Below, piece after piece: positions 1 through 10,920 of a stretch of 64,000 nucleotides of DNA. The stretch covers positions 310,001 through 374,000 of the forward strand of contig OZ037891.1 of NCBI GenBank assembly GCA_964035575.1, given 5' to 3'. A model generated the notes under the pieces. The model searched no databases. It saw nothing but the letters and a program-made list of their open reading frames with translations, and was not told the origin of the DNA. The position numbers and the translations under genes are program-made. This DNA comes from Rhynchopus sp. YZ270_cl-10. Taxonomy: Eukaryota; Euglenozoa; Diplonemea; Diplonemida; Diplonemidae. Every line of letters starts with the position of its first letter. The stretch's first letter is position 1.

Positions 1-3000
1 ACCGACGCGTTAGAACCGACGCGTTAGAACCGACGCGTTGGAACCGATGCGTTAGAACCGACGCGTTAGAACCGACGCGTTAGAACCGATGCGTTAGAAC
101 CGATGCGTTAGAACCGACGCGTTAGAACCGACACGTTGAAACCGACGCGTTAGAACCGACGCGTTAGAACCGACGCGTTGGAACCGATGCGTTAGAACCG
201 ACGCGTTAGAACCGACGCGTTAGAACCGATGCGTTAGAACCGATGCGTTAGAACCGATGCGTTAGAACCGACGCGTTAGAACCGACGCGTTAGAACCGAT
301 GCGTTACAACCGACGCGTTAGAACCGACGCGTTAGAACCGACGCGTTAGAACAGACGCGTAAGAACCGACGCGTTGGAAACGACGCGTTAGAACCGACGC
401 GTTAGAACCGACGCGTTGGAACCGATGCGTTAGAACCGATGCGTTAGAACCGACGCGTTAGAACCGACGCGTTAGAACCGATGCGTTACAACCGACGCGT
501 TAGAACCGACCCGTTAGAACCGAAGCGTAAGAACCGACGCGTTAGAACCGACGCGTTGAAACCGACGCGTTAGAACCGACGCGTTTGAACCGACGCGTTA
601 GAACCGATGCGTTACAACCGACGCGTTAGAACCGAAGCGTAAGAACCGACGCGTTAGAACCGACGCGTTGAAACCGACGCGTTAGAACCGACGCGTTAGA
701 ACCGACGCGTTAGAACCGATGCGTTGGAACCGATGCGTTTGAACCGACGCGTTAGAACCGACGCGTTAGAACCGATGCGTTAGAACCGACGCGTTAGAAC
801 CGACGCGTTAGAACCGACGCGTTGGAACCGACGCGTAAGAACCGACGCGTTAGAACCGACGCGTTAGAACCGACGCGTTAGAACCGATGCGTTACAAACG
901 ACGCGTTAGAACCGACGCGTTAGAACCGACGCGTTAGAACCGATGCGTTACAAACGATGCGTTACAACCGACGCGTTAGAACCGACCCGTTAGAACCGAC
1001 GCGTTAGAACCGATGCGTTGAAACCGACGCGTAAGAACCGACGCGTTAGAACCGACGCGTTACAACCGACGCGTTAGAACAGACGGGTAAGAACCGACGC
1101 GTTGGAAACGACGCGTTAGAACCGACGCGTTAGAACCGACGCGTTGGAACCGATGAGTTAGAACCGATGCGTTAGAACCGACGCGTTACAACCGACGCGT
1201 TGGAACCGATGCGTTAGAACCGATGCGTTAGAACCGATGCGTAAGAACCGACGCGTTAGAACCGATGCGTTAGAACCGATGCGTTAGAACCGACGCGTTA
1301 GAACCGACGCGTTAGAACCGATGCGTTAGAACCGACGCGTTAGAACCGACGCGTTAGAATCGACGCGTTAGACCCGACGCGTAAGAACCGACGCGTTGGA
1401 ACCGACGCGTAAGAAACGACGCGTTAGAACCGACGCGTTAGAACCGACGCGTTGGAACCGATGCGTTTGAACCGACGCGTTAGAACCGACGCGTTGGAAC
1501 CGACGCGTTAGAACCGACGCGTTAGAACCGACGCGTAAGAACCGACGTGTTAGAACCGACGCGTTGGAACCGACGCGTTAGAACCGACGCGTTTGAACCG
1601 ACGCGTTAGAACCGACGCGTAAGAACCGACGCGTTGGAACCGACGCGTTGGAACCGACGCGTTTGAACCGACGAGTTAGAACCGACGCGTTAGAACCGAT
1701 GCGTTAGAATCGATGCGTTAGAACCGACGCGTTAGAACCGACGCGTTAGAACCGACACGTTAGAACCGACGCGTTTGAACCGACGCGTTAGAACCGACGC
1801 GTTAGAACCGACGCGTTGGAACCGATGCGTTAGAACCGACGCGTTAGAACCGACGCGTTAGAACCGACGCGTTAGAACCGACACGTTAGAACCGACGCGT
1901 TTGAACCGACGCGTTAGAACCGACGCGTTAGAACCGACGCGTTGGAACCGATGCGTTAGAACCGACGCGTTAGAACCGACGCGTTGGAACCGACGCGTTA
2001 GAACCGACGCGTTAGAACCGACGCGTTGGAACCGATGCGTTAGAACCGACGCGTTAGAACCGACGCGTTAGAACCGATGCGTTAGAACCGATGCGTTAGA
2101 ACCGACGCGTTAGAACGGACGCGTTAGAACCGTCGCGTTAGAACCGACGCGTTAGAACCGTCGCGTTAGAACAGACGCGTTGAAACCGATGCGTTAGAAC
2201 CGATGCGTTAGAACCGACGCGTTAGAACCGTCGCGTTAGAACAGACGCGTTGAAACCGATGCGTTAGAACAGACGCGTTGAAACCGATGCGTAAGAACCG
2301 ACGCGTTAGAACCGACGCGTTAGAACCGACGCGTTAGAACCGACACGTTAGAACCGACACGTTAGAACCGACGCGTAAGAACCGACGCGTTAGAACCGAC
2401 GCGTTAGAACCGACGCGTTAGAACCGACGCGTTAGAACCGACGCGTTAGAACCGACGCGTTAGAACCGATGCGTTAGAACCGATGCGTTAGAACCGACGC
2501 GTTAGAACCGTCGCGTTAGAACCGACGCGTTAGAACCGATGCGTTAGAACCGACGCGTTAGAACCGACGCGTTAGAACAGACGCGTTGAAACCGATGCGT
2601 TAGAACCGACGCGTTAGAACCGACGCGTTAGAACCGACGCGTTAGAACCGACGCGTTAGAACCGACACGTTAGAACCGACGCGTTAGAACCGACGCGTTA
2701 GAACCGACGCGTAAGAACCGAAGCGTAAGAACCGACGCGTTAGAACCGACGCGTTGAAACCGACACGTTAGAACCGACGCGTTTGAACCGACGCGTTAGA
2801 ACCGACGCGTTGGAACCGACGCGTTAGAACCGACGCGTTGGAACCGACGCGTTAGAACCGACGCGTTAGAACCGACGCGTTGGAACCGATGCGTTAGAAC
2901 CGACGCGTTAGAACCGATGCGTTAGAACCGATGCGTTAGAACCGACGCGTTAGAACCGACACGTTGAAACCGACGCGTTAGAACCGACGCGTTAGAACCG

Positions 3001-6000
3001 ACGCGTTGGAACCGATGCGTTAGAACCGACGCGTTAGAACCGACGCGTTAGAACCGATGCGTTAGAACCGATGCGTTAGAACCGACGCGTTAGAACCGAC
3101 ACGTTGAAACCGACGCGTTAGAACCGACGCGTTAGAACCGACGCGTTAGAACCGACGCGTAAGAACCGACGCGTTAGACCCGACGCGTTGGAACCGACGC
3201 GTAAGAAACGACGCGTTAGAACCGACGCGTTAGAACCGACGCGTTAGAACCGACGCGTTAGAACCGATGCGTTACAACCGACGCGTTAGAACCGACCCGT
3301 TAGAACCGACGCGTAAGAACCGACGCGTTTGAACCGACGCGTTAGAACCGACACGTTAGAACCGACGCGTAAGAACCGACGCGTTAGAACCGACGCGTTA
3401 GAACCGACGCGTTAGAACCGACGCGTTAGAACCGATGCGTTACAACCGACGCGTTAGAACCGACCCGTAAGAACCGACGCGTTAGAACCGATGCGTTGGA
3501 ACCGATGCGTTTGAACCGACGCGTTAGAACCGATGCGTTAGAACCGACGCGTTAGAACCGACGCGTTAGAACCGATGCGTTACAACCGACGCGTTAGAAC
3601 CGACCCGTAAGAACCGACGCGTTAGAACCGATGCGTTGGAACCGATGCGTTTGAACCGACGCGTTAGAACCGATGCGTTAGAACCGACGCGTTAGAACCG
3701 ACACGTTAGAACCGACGCGTTAGAACCGACGCGTTAGAACCGACGCGTTAGAACAGACGCGTAAGAACCGACGCGTTAGAACCGACGCGTTAGAACCGAC
3801 GCGTTAGAACCGATGCGTTACAAACGACGCGTTAGAACCGACGCGTTAGAACCGACGCGTTAGAACCGACGCGTTAGAACCGACACGTTAGAACCGACGC
3901 GTAAGAACCGACGCGTTAGAACCGACGCGTTAGAACCGACGCGTTAGAACCGATGCGTTACAAACGACGCGTTAGAACCGACGCGTTAGAACCGACGCGT
4001 TAGAACCGATGCGTTACAACCGACGCGTTAGAACCGACGCGTTAGAACCGACGCGTTAGAACAGACGCGTAAGAACCGACGCGTTGGAAACGACGCGTTA
4101 GAACCGACGCGTTAGAACCGACGCGTTGGAACCGATGCGTTAGAACCGATGCGTTAGAACCGACGCGTTAGAACCGACGCGTTAGAACCGATGCGTTACA
4201 ACCGACGCGTTAGAACCGACCCGTTAGAACCGACGCGTAAGAACCGACGCGTTAGAACCGACGCGTTAGAACCGAAGCGTAAGAACCGACGCGTTAGAAC
4301 CGACGCGTTGAAACCGACGCGTTAGAACCGACGCGTTTGAACCGACGCGTTAGAACCGATGCGTTACAACCGACGCGTTAGAACCGACCCGTTAGAACCG
4401 ACGCGTTAGAACCGATGCGTTGGAACCGATGCGTTTGAACCGACGCGTTAGAACCGACGCGTTAGAACCGATGCGTTAGAACCGACGCGTTAGAACCGAC
4501 GCGTTAGAACCGACGCGTTGGAACCGACGCGTAAGAACCGACGCGTTAGAACCGACGCGTTAGAACCGACGCGTTAGAACCGATGCGTTACAAACGACGC
4601 GTTAGAACCGACGCGTTAGAACCGACGCGTTAGAACCGATGCGTTACAAACGATGCGTTACAACCGACGCGTTAGAACCGACCCGTTAGAACCGACGCGT
4701 TAGAACCGATGCGTTGAAACCGACGCGTAAGAACCGACGCGTTAGAACCGACGCGTTACAACCGACGCGTTAGAACAGACGGGTAAGAACCGACGCGTTG
4801 GAAACGACGCGTTAGAACCGACGCGTTAGAACCGACGCGTTGGAACCGATGAGTTAGAACCGATGCGTTAGAACCGACGCGTTACAACCGACGCGTTGGA
4901 ACCGATGCGTTAGAACCGATGCGTTAGAACCGATGCGTAAGAACCGACGCGTTAGAACCGATGCGTTAGAACCGATGCGTTAGAACCGACGCGTTAGAAC
5001 CGACGCGTTAGAACCGATGCGTTAGAACCGACGCGTTAGAACCGACGCGTTAGAATCGACGCGTTAGACCCGACGCGTAAGAACCGACGCGTTGGAACCG
5101 ACGCGTAAGAAACGACGCGTTAGAACCGACGCGTTAGAACCGACGCGTTGGAACCGATGCGTTTGAACCGACGCGTTAGAACCGACGCGTTGGAACCGAC
5201 GCGTTAGAACCGACGCGTTAGAACCGACGCGTAAGAACCGACGTGTTAGAACCGACGCGTTGGAACCGACGCGTTAGAACCGACGCGTTTGAACCGACGC
5301 GTTAGAACCGACGCGTAAGAACCGACGCGTTGGAACCGACGCGTTGGAACCGACGCGTTTGAACCGACGAGTTAGAACCGACGCGTTAGAACCGATGCGT
5401 TAGAATCGATGCGTTAGAACCGACGCGTTAGAACCGACGCGTTAGAACCGACACGTTAGAACCGACGCGTTTGAACCGACGCGTTAGAACCGACGCGTTA
5501 GAACCGACGCGTTGGAACCGATGCGTTAGAACCGACGCGTTAGAACCGACGCGTTGGAACCGATGCGTTAGAACCGACGCGTTAGAACCGACGCGTTAGA
5601 ACCGACGCGTTGGAACCGACGCGTTAGAACCGACGCGTTAGAACCGACGCGTTGGAACCGATGCGTTAGAACCGACGCGTTAGAACCGACGCGTTAGAAC
5701 CGATGCGTTAGAACCGATGCGTTAGAACCGACGCGTTAGAACGGACGCGTTAGAACCGTCGCGTTAGAACCGACGCGTTAGAACCGTCGCGTTAGAACAG
5801 ACGCGTTGAAACCGATGCGTTAGAACCGATGCGTTAGAACCGACGCGTTAGAACCGTCGCGTTAGAACAGACGCGTTGAAACCGATGCGTTAGAACAGAC
5901 GCGTTGAAACCGATGCGTAAGAACCGACGCGTTAGAACCGACGCGTTAGAACCGACGCGTTAGAACCGACACGTTAGAACCGACACGTTAGAACCGACGC

Positions 6001-7393
6001 GTAAGAACCGACGCGTTAGAACCGACGCGTTAGAACCGACGCGTTAGAACCGACGCGTTAGAACCGACGCGTTAGAACCGACGCGTTAGAACCGATGCGT
6101 TAGAACCGATGCGTTAGAACCGACGCGTTAGAACCGTCGCGTTAGAACCGACGCGTTAGAACCGATGCGTTAGAACCGACGCGTTAGAACCGACGCGTTA
6201 GAACAGACGCGTTGAAACCGATGCGTTAGAACCGACGCGTTAGAACCGACGCGTTAGAACCGACGCGTTAGAACCGACGCGTTAGAACCGACACGTTAGA
6301 ACCGACGCGTTAGAACCGACGCGTTAGAACCGACGCGTAAGAACCGAAGCGTAAGAACCGACGCGTTAGAACCGACGCGTAAGAACCGAAGCGTAAGAAC
6401 CGACGCGTTAGAACCGACGCGTTGAAACCGACACGTTAGAACCGACGCGTTTGAACCGACGCGTTAGAACCGACGCGTTGGAACCGACGCGTTAGAACCG
6501 ACGAGTTTGAACCGACGCGTTAGAACCGACGCGTTGGAACCGACGCGTTAGAACCGACGCGTTAGAACCGACGCGTTGGAACCGATGCGTTAGAACCGAC
6601 GCGTTAGAACCGATGCGTTAGAACCGATGCGTTAGAACCGACGCGTTAGAACCGACACGTTGAAACCGACGCGTTAGAACCGACGCGTTTGAACCGACGC
6701 GTTAGAACCGATGCGTTAGAACCGATGCGTTAGAACCGACGCGTTAGAACCGACGCGTTAGAACCGTCGCGTTAGAACCGACGCGTTAGAACCGATGCGT
6801 TAGAACCGATGCGTTAGAACCGACGCGTTAGAACCGTCGCGTTAGAACAGACGCGTTGAAACCGATGCGTTAGAACCGACGCGTTTGAACCGACGCGTAA
6901 GAACCGACGCGTTAGAACCGACGCGTTAGAACCGACGCGTTAGAACCGACACGTTAGAACCGACACGTTAGAACCGACGCGTAAGAACCGACGCGTTAGA
7001 ACCGACGCGTAAGAACCGACGCGTTAGAACCGACACGTTAGAACCGACGCGTTAGAACCGACGCGTTGGAACCGACGCGTTAGAACCGACGCGTTTGAAC
7101 CGACGCGTAAGAACCGACGCGTTAGAACCGACGCGTTAGAACCGACGCGTTAGAACCGACACGTTAGAACCGACACGTTAGAACCGACGCGTTAGAACCG
7201 ACGCGTTAGAACCGACGCGTTAGAACCGATGCCTTTGAACCGACGCGTTAGAATCGATGCGTTAGAACCGACGCCTTGAAACCGATGCGTTAGAACCGAT
7301 GCGTTGGAACCGACACGTTAAAACGGACGCGTTAAAACGGACGCGTTGAAACGTACGCGTTAGAACCGACTAGTTGAAACCGACGCGTAAGAA
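1..7393. repeat. 14-bp satellite array with higher-order structure
   Basis: About 525 head-to-tail copies of a 14-bp unit, consensus ACCGACGCGTTAGA, run unbroken from the window edge and decay at 7320-7393. The unit holds the palindrome ACGCGT. Common variants are GATGCG, GACACG, GTTGGA, GTTTGA, GTAAGA and GTTACA. Marker variants recur in the same order about 3.7 kb apart: 301 matches 4011 (265 units), 1081 matches 4777 (264 units), 2171 matches 5797 and 2721 matches 6347 (259 units). The array is therefore mostly two drifted copies of a long block. No gene lies in it. A centromeric or subtelomeric site is possible but not shown. Confidence 0.97.
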
Positions 7394-7681
7394 GTGAGGT
7401 ATAAGTGAGATCTGTGATGGTTGTTGGGTTTCCCCTGTGCGAAGTGCTGTGTTTCTTTATTTGGGACGCAATGGATGGACTTCCTGGGCTGACACTCATG
7501 CTGCAGCAGTACCGAGCTCCACCCGTCGCTGACACACTTTTTAGAAACCACGAGGTGTGTAGTGGTGGTGACACATACAGAGCACTTCTTTTCCCTGGAG
7601 TCGTAAGTACTTCTTCAATGAACAGGTTATTGGCTGCCGGATCTGTCAATCTTGCGTTTTTTTTTTTTTTTTTTTAGTATA
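7394..7681. other. Unassigned island between satellite and mobile element
   Basis: Non-repetitive sequence between the satellite and the next element, ending in a T-run (about 7658-7675). Both strands stay open for 90-105 codons. The plus strand has a possible splice donor GTAAGT at 7602. Neither translation is recognisable, so no gene is called. Confidence 0.5.
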
Positions 7682-8405
7682 ATTGGTGTGGCCCGCCCCA
7701 AAATAAAGTCAAAAAAATGTACTTCTAATGTATGGTAAAAAAAGGGGGGTAAAATGGTTATTTCCCTCCCTCCCGCCAAAGCCCGAGGGTCCCTTGAGGG
7801 AGGTCAGGGCTACCCGAGGGCCGAAGGCCCGAGGGAAGCCCTGACCTCCCGAAAGGAGTCCCGAGGGCCAAGGGAGGGTGGGATGTAACTTTGTGCCCCG
7901 ATCCGTGGCTTTTTGTGCCCGACTGTCTTTTTTCACTTTTTGCCTGTAAAAACCATGTATAAGGGGTGCAGCATGGGGGCACGGGTGCACCACATAGTAC
8001 CCCACACATGGCTATTGCACGACAAATTGCCCTCAAATTGCCCGGAATGCCGCGCATGGGGCAATTTGGACCGTTTTGAGACCGATTTTCGCGTCCGAAA
8101 AATTTTTTTTTCGGAGGGACCCTCCGAATTTCGAAGGGTCCCTTCGAAATTTCGGCGGGAGGGTACGGAAAGCCACAGGGAGGGGTACAATGGTTATTTC
8201 CCTCCCTCCCGCCAAAGCCCGAGGGACGCTTGAGGGAGGTCAGGGCTCCCCGAGGGCCGAAGGCCCGAGGGAAGCCCTGACCTCCCGAAAGGAGTCCCGA
8301 GGGCCAAGGGAGGGTGGGATGTAACTTTGTGCCCCGACCAGGTGGCTTTCCGAACCCGAACCATGGCTACCTACTGTGCACATGCTGGGTACACAGGCAA
8401 AACAT

Positions 8406-8446
<41 letters not shown>

Positions 8447-9290
8447 CCAGTTTCAAGGCCCAAAAAAACCCAGTTTCCGAAGGGAGCCCCCCGATTTTCG
8501 AAGGGAGGGAAAGTGTATCGGACAACGTAAAAAAAATTTTTCGGAGGGACCCTCCGATTTTCGAAGGGTCCCTTCGAAATTTCGAAGGGAGGGAAAGTGT
8601 AGAAAAACCGTTCCCGCGGGAATTTTTTTTTTTCGGCGGGAGGGTAAGGAAAGCCACCGGGAGGGGTACAAAAATGTTGCCATAAAATGGTGCTGTCGTT
8701 CGTAATTAACGTCACTTTCCGTAAATTTTACTTACGTATTTCGCTAAAAACGAAAGCTTCTGGCGAAGCCACGGTACGCACCATTTCAAAAAAAAATGCG
8801 CTTATAATTGAACATTTTACAGCCAAACTATGACATGAGAAGAGTGCAAGCTTGCGCCGCAGGCGCACGGTACGCTACTTTTCTTCTTTCGCTATGCCAC
8901 ATGCTTCCTTTTACAGTAAAATAAAAGAAAATTGTCATCTGAAAATAGAGTTCTGTGGGGGGGTAAGGTGAGGGGTGGGCTCCGCACCAAACCTGAAAAT
9001 AGCCTGTAAAACTGATACATGCATTTTAGGTCTAAAATACTCATTTCTCAGCGCAAAATGACCCCATCACAGCACGCACGGACTCCCGAGAATCGGGAAA
9101 GAAATTTTTTTTCTCGATTTTTTGTGGGCAAAAATTGGCCGAAAATTTTTTCGCCCCCCCGGACCCCCAAAAAAAGTCACCTATAAAAAAAAGTTTTTTT
9201 CCCTTAATCACGCCTAAAATAAAGTATTAAAAATGTACTTCTAATGTACTGCTAATGTACCCCAAAAACCGGGTTTCGGGCCACACCAGT
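7682..9290. mobile_element. Non-coding 1.6-kb element with inverted ends
   Basis: Left end ATTGGTGTGGCCCG and right end CGGGCCACACCAGT are inverted copies. Just inside, both ends carry a directly repeated AATGTACTTCTAATGTA segment (near 7717 and 9230). The interior has no credible ORF and is full of nested hairpins, such as the 14-bp stem GGGAGGTCAGGGCT with its complement around 7796-7850. The flanks read AGTAT at 7676-7680 and again at 9288-9292, a possible 5-bp target duplication, but the exact borders are ambiguous. It is probably a non-autonomous DNA element, superfamily unknown. The element at 16625-16736 has the same ends. Confidence 0.7.
7754..8354. repeat. Two direct ~164-bp hairpin-bearing repeats
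   Basis: Segments 7754-7917 and 8191-8354 are nearly identical and lie 437 bp apart inside the 1.6-kb element. Each folds into a long GC-rich stem-loop with GGGCC GAA GGCCC at its tip. A second motif, a GGAGGGACCCTCC palindrome next to a GAAGGGTCCCTTC palindrome, occurs at about 8112-8150 and again at about 8541-8580, so the element has grown by internal duplication. Confidence 0.8.
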
Positions 9291-9739
9291 ATATGAAACA
9301 ATTTTTTTTTAAACTCTTCCGCAGCGCAAACGTACTCGTGCCATGATCACTCTAAACAAGGTGGACGCCCCACGCTGTCCTTTCTCTTTCTTTTTGGCAT
9401 ATTGCCTCTGCGGGACACTGAGGTGATAGAGAGAGCAGGAAGGATGAGACTAGACTTCTTAGGGTTTTCCCCCAGTAAAATTTTATTCAAGCCTTTATTT
9501 AGTGGAAGGAGAGGTATAACATATTTTGGAACTTGAACACGTCCCTTTGACTTTGTTGTCCTTATTCATCTCCCCCCTCCCCCCTTCTGTCCCCACCTTC
9601 TCTTTCTCAACCTCCACTTCCTTCCCTTAAACTACCTTTCTATCCTTCCCCTCCCCTTCTTCTTAGGGTATTACTGGAACACATTTTTCTCTTGTAGGGC
9701 CCTCATTTTCATTTTTATTTGGCACACCCCCCCAGGAAG
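9291..9739 (+). other. Spacer and 5' flank of the coiled-coil gene
   Basis: No ORF is seen. It starts with GTATATGAAACAA followed by T's, a short motif also present at 35740 and in weaker form at 25477, 35951 and 51763. The rest is pyrimidine-rich. Possible 3' splice sites (TTGTAG near 9697, CCCCAG at 9735) lie just before the ATG, so a 5' exon or a trans-splice acceptor is possible. Confidence 0.5.
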
Positions 9740-10570
9740 ATGACTCTGGAGGAGGATGAGCGACTGCTCTCCTCACTCCAGGGTGGCATTGAGGCTTTGG
9801 AGCAGCGTGCAGCGACGCGGAAATGCTTTAATCTGAAGGTGGATATGGAGAGGCGGCGCTGGCAGCAGCTGTTTGATATACAGCTTGCGATTGATTTGAA
9901 GGAGGAGCGAGCGTGGTCGAACATGAAGGCAAGCGAGCGGGACCGTGAAGAGATGTTGTTCATCTTCAGTGAGATGGAGGCTGGGCGAGGCAATGCGGTG
10001 ACCTACCGCAAGATGGCGTCGAAAAGCACGGCCGCCGCACAGCGAGAGAAGGAGGAGAGCGTGACAGCACAGCGAGCTGCATTGGACGACCTCCGCAAAC
10101 AGGCCTGCTCGCTCTCTAAGGTCCGCCATGCCTCCGCTCTCGAAAAACGTTGCTCCCACGAACGTGAATTCAAGCTCCTCGAAAAGCGCCGCTGGGACAT
10201 CCGTAATATCTACCACAGACAAAACGTGTCGACCCTAACAAAGGATGAAGGCAGCCAGCGTGCACGCCTCGTACGTGAAGAGCTTGATGAGGTGAACGTT
10301 CTCTGGCTCGACATACGGCGTGCAGAGATAGCAGTGAAGAATTCGATTGGGGGTGCGAAGGAGAGGCAACGCACAGCAAAGCGCCTTGAGCAGATCACAA
10401 ACTTCCAGGTAGACGCCTTCAAGTGGGAGATGAACAAGTTTGTCTTCAGAAGGAACCTGCAACGGGACCAGCTTCAGAAGGCACGCAAATACTATATCGG
10501 GTTGGCAGAACAGTGTGCAGACCTCGTTGCTGAGTGCGATGCTGCGCAGCCAGTGGAGTTGCCGAAATAG
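9740..10570 (+). CDS. Coiled-coil protein, 276 aa, unknown function
   Basis: Single open exon from ATG 9740 to TAG 10568-10570. The frame stays open upstream to a TTG at 9719, but 9740 is the first ATG. The product is rich in Glu, Arg, Lys and Gln with heptad-like leucines almost throughout, and has no signal peptide or membrane segment. It is probably mainly alpha-helical, perhaps a cytoskeletal or flagellar structural protein, but I recognise no family. Codon use is GC-rich like the neighbouring ABC gene, and opposite-strand frames are shadows. An intron ending CCCCAG just upstream of the ATG cannot be excluded. Confidence 0.75.
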   Translation: MTLEEDERLLSSLQGGIEALEQRAATRKCFNLKVDMERRRWQQLFDIQLAIDLKEERAWSNMKASERDREEMLFIFSEMEAGRGNAVTYRKMASKSTAAAQREKEESVTAQRAALDDLRKQACSLSKVRHASALEKRCSHEREFKLLEKRRWDIRNIYHRQNVSTLTKDEGSQRARLVREELDEVNVLWLDIRRAEIAVKNSIGGAKERQRTAKRLEQITNFQVDAFKWEMNKFVFRRNLQRDQLQKARKYYIGLAEQCADLVAECDAAQPVELPK

Positions 10571-10920
10571 TCCGGCAAAGACCGGCCATGAACATGACAA
10601 GCGACACACTGCCTTCTTTTTGTTTGAGGGACTCCCTACTCAGCTTTCTTTCCAGAAAGGCGAGAGGGGCCAGGACCGCATTGTCCCTTTGCTGGTTGCT
10701 TCCGTGTGAAGTTCTATATTCAAGCAAATATTGATATATCGCAAAACGCTATCGCGTATTCATGCCAAAGCTGTGCCAAGATGAAGTAGTATCTTTTTGT
10801 TCACCCTCCCCCTACCCCAACCATCCCCAACCATCCCCAACCATCCCCAACCATCCCCAACCATCCCCAACCATCCCCACCATCCCATCAGGAAGAGAAG
10901 GTGTGAAGAACAACACCAAC
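10571..10920 (+). other. Short spacer and 5' leader of the ABC gene
   Basis: Between the coiled-coil stop and the ABC start. It contains a 10-bp minisatellite (CCATCCCCAA, about 6.5 copies, 10815-10879) followed by ATCAG at 10887-10891, a possible splice acceptor. The frame of the ABC gene is open from an ATG at 10762, but that stretch would encode the minisatellite, so it is read here as leader. Confidence 0.6.

Noticed and set aside
1-7393. CRISPR array or telomere repeat
   Set aside because: Units are 14 bp with no spacers, and the sequence is not a known telomere motif.
7394-7681. Open frames of 90-105 codons on both strands next to the satellite
   Set aside because: Neither translation is recognisable, one depends on a T-run, and the strands cannot be told apart.
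10762-10920. In-frame upstream extension of the ABC transporter (53 codons)
   Set aside because: It would encode a 10-bp minisatellite (NHPQPSPTIP repeats); the start at 10921 begins protein-like sequence after a likely splice acceptor.
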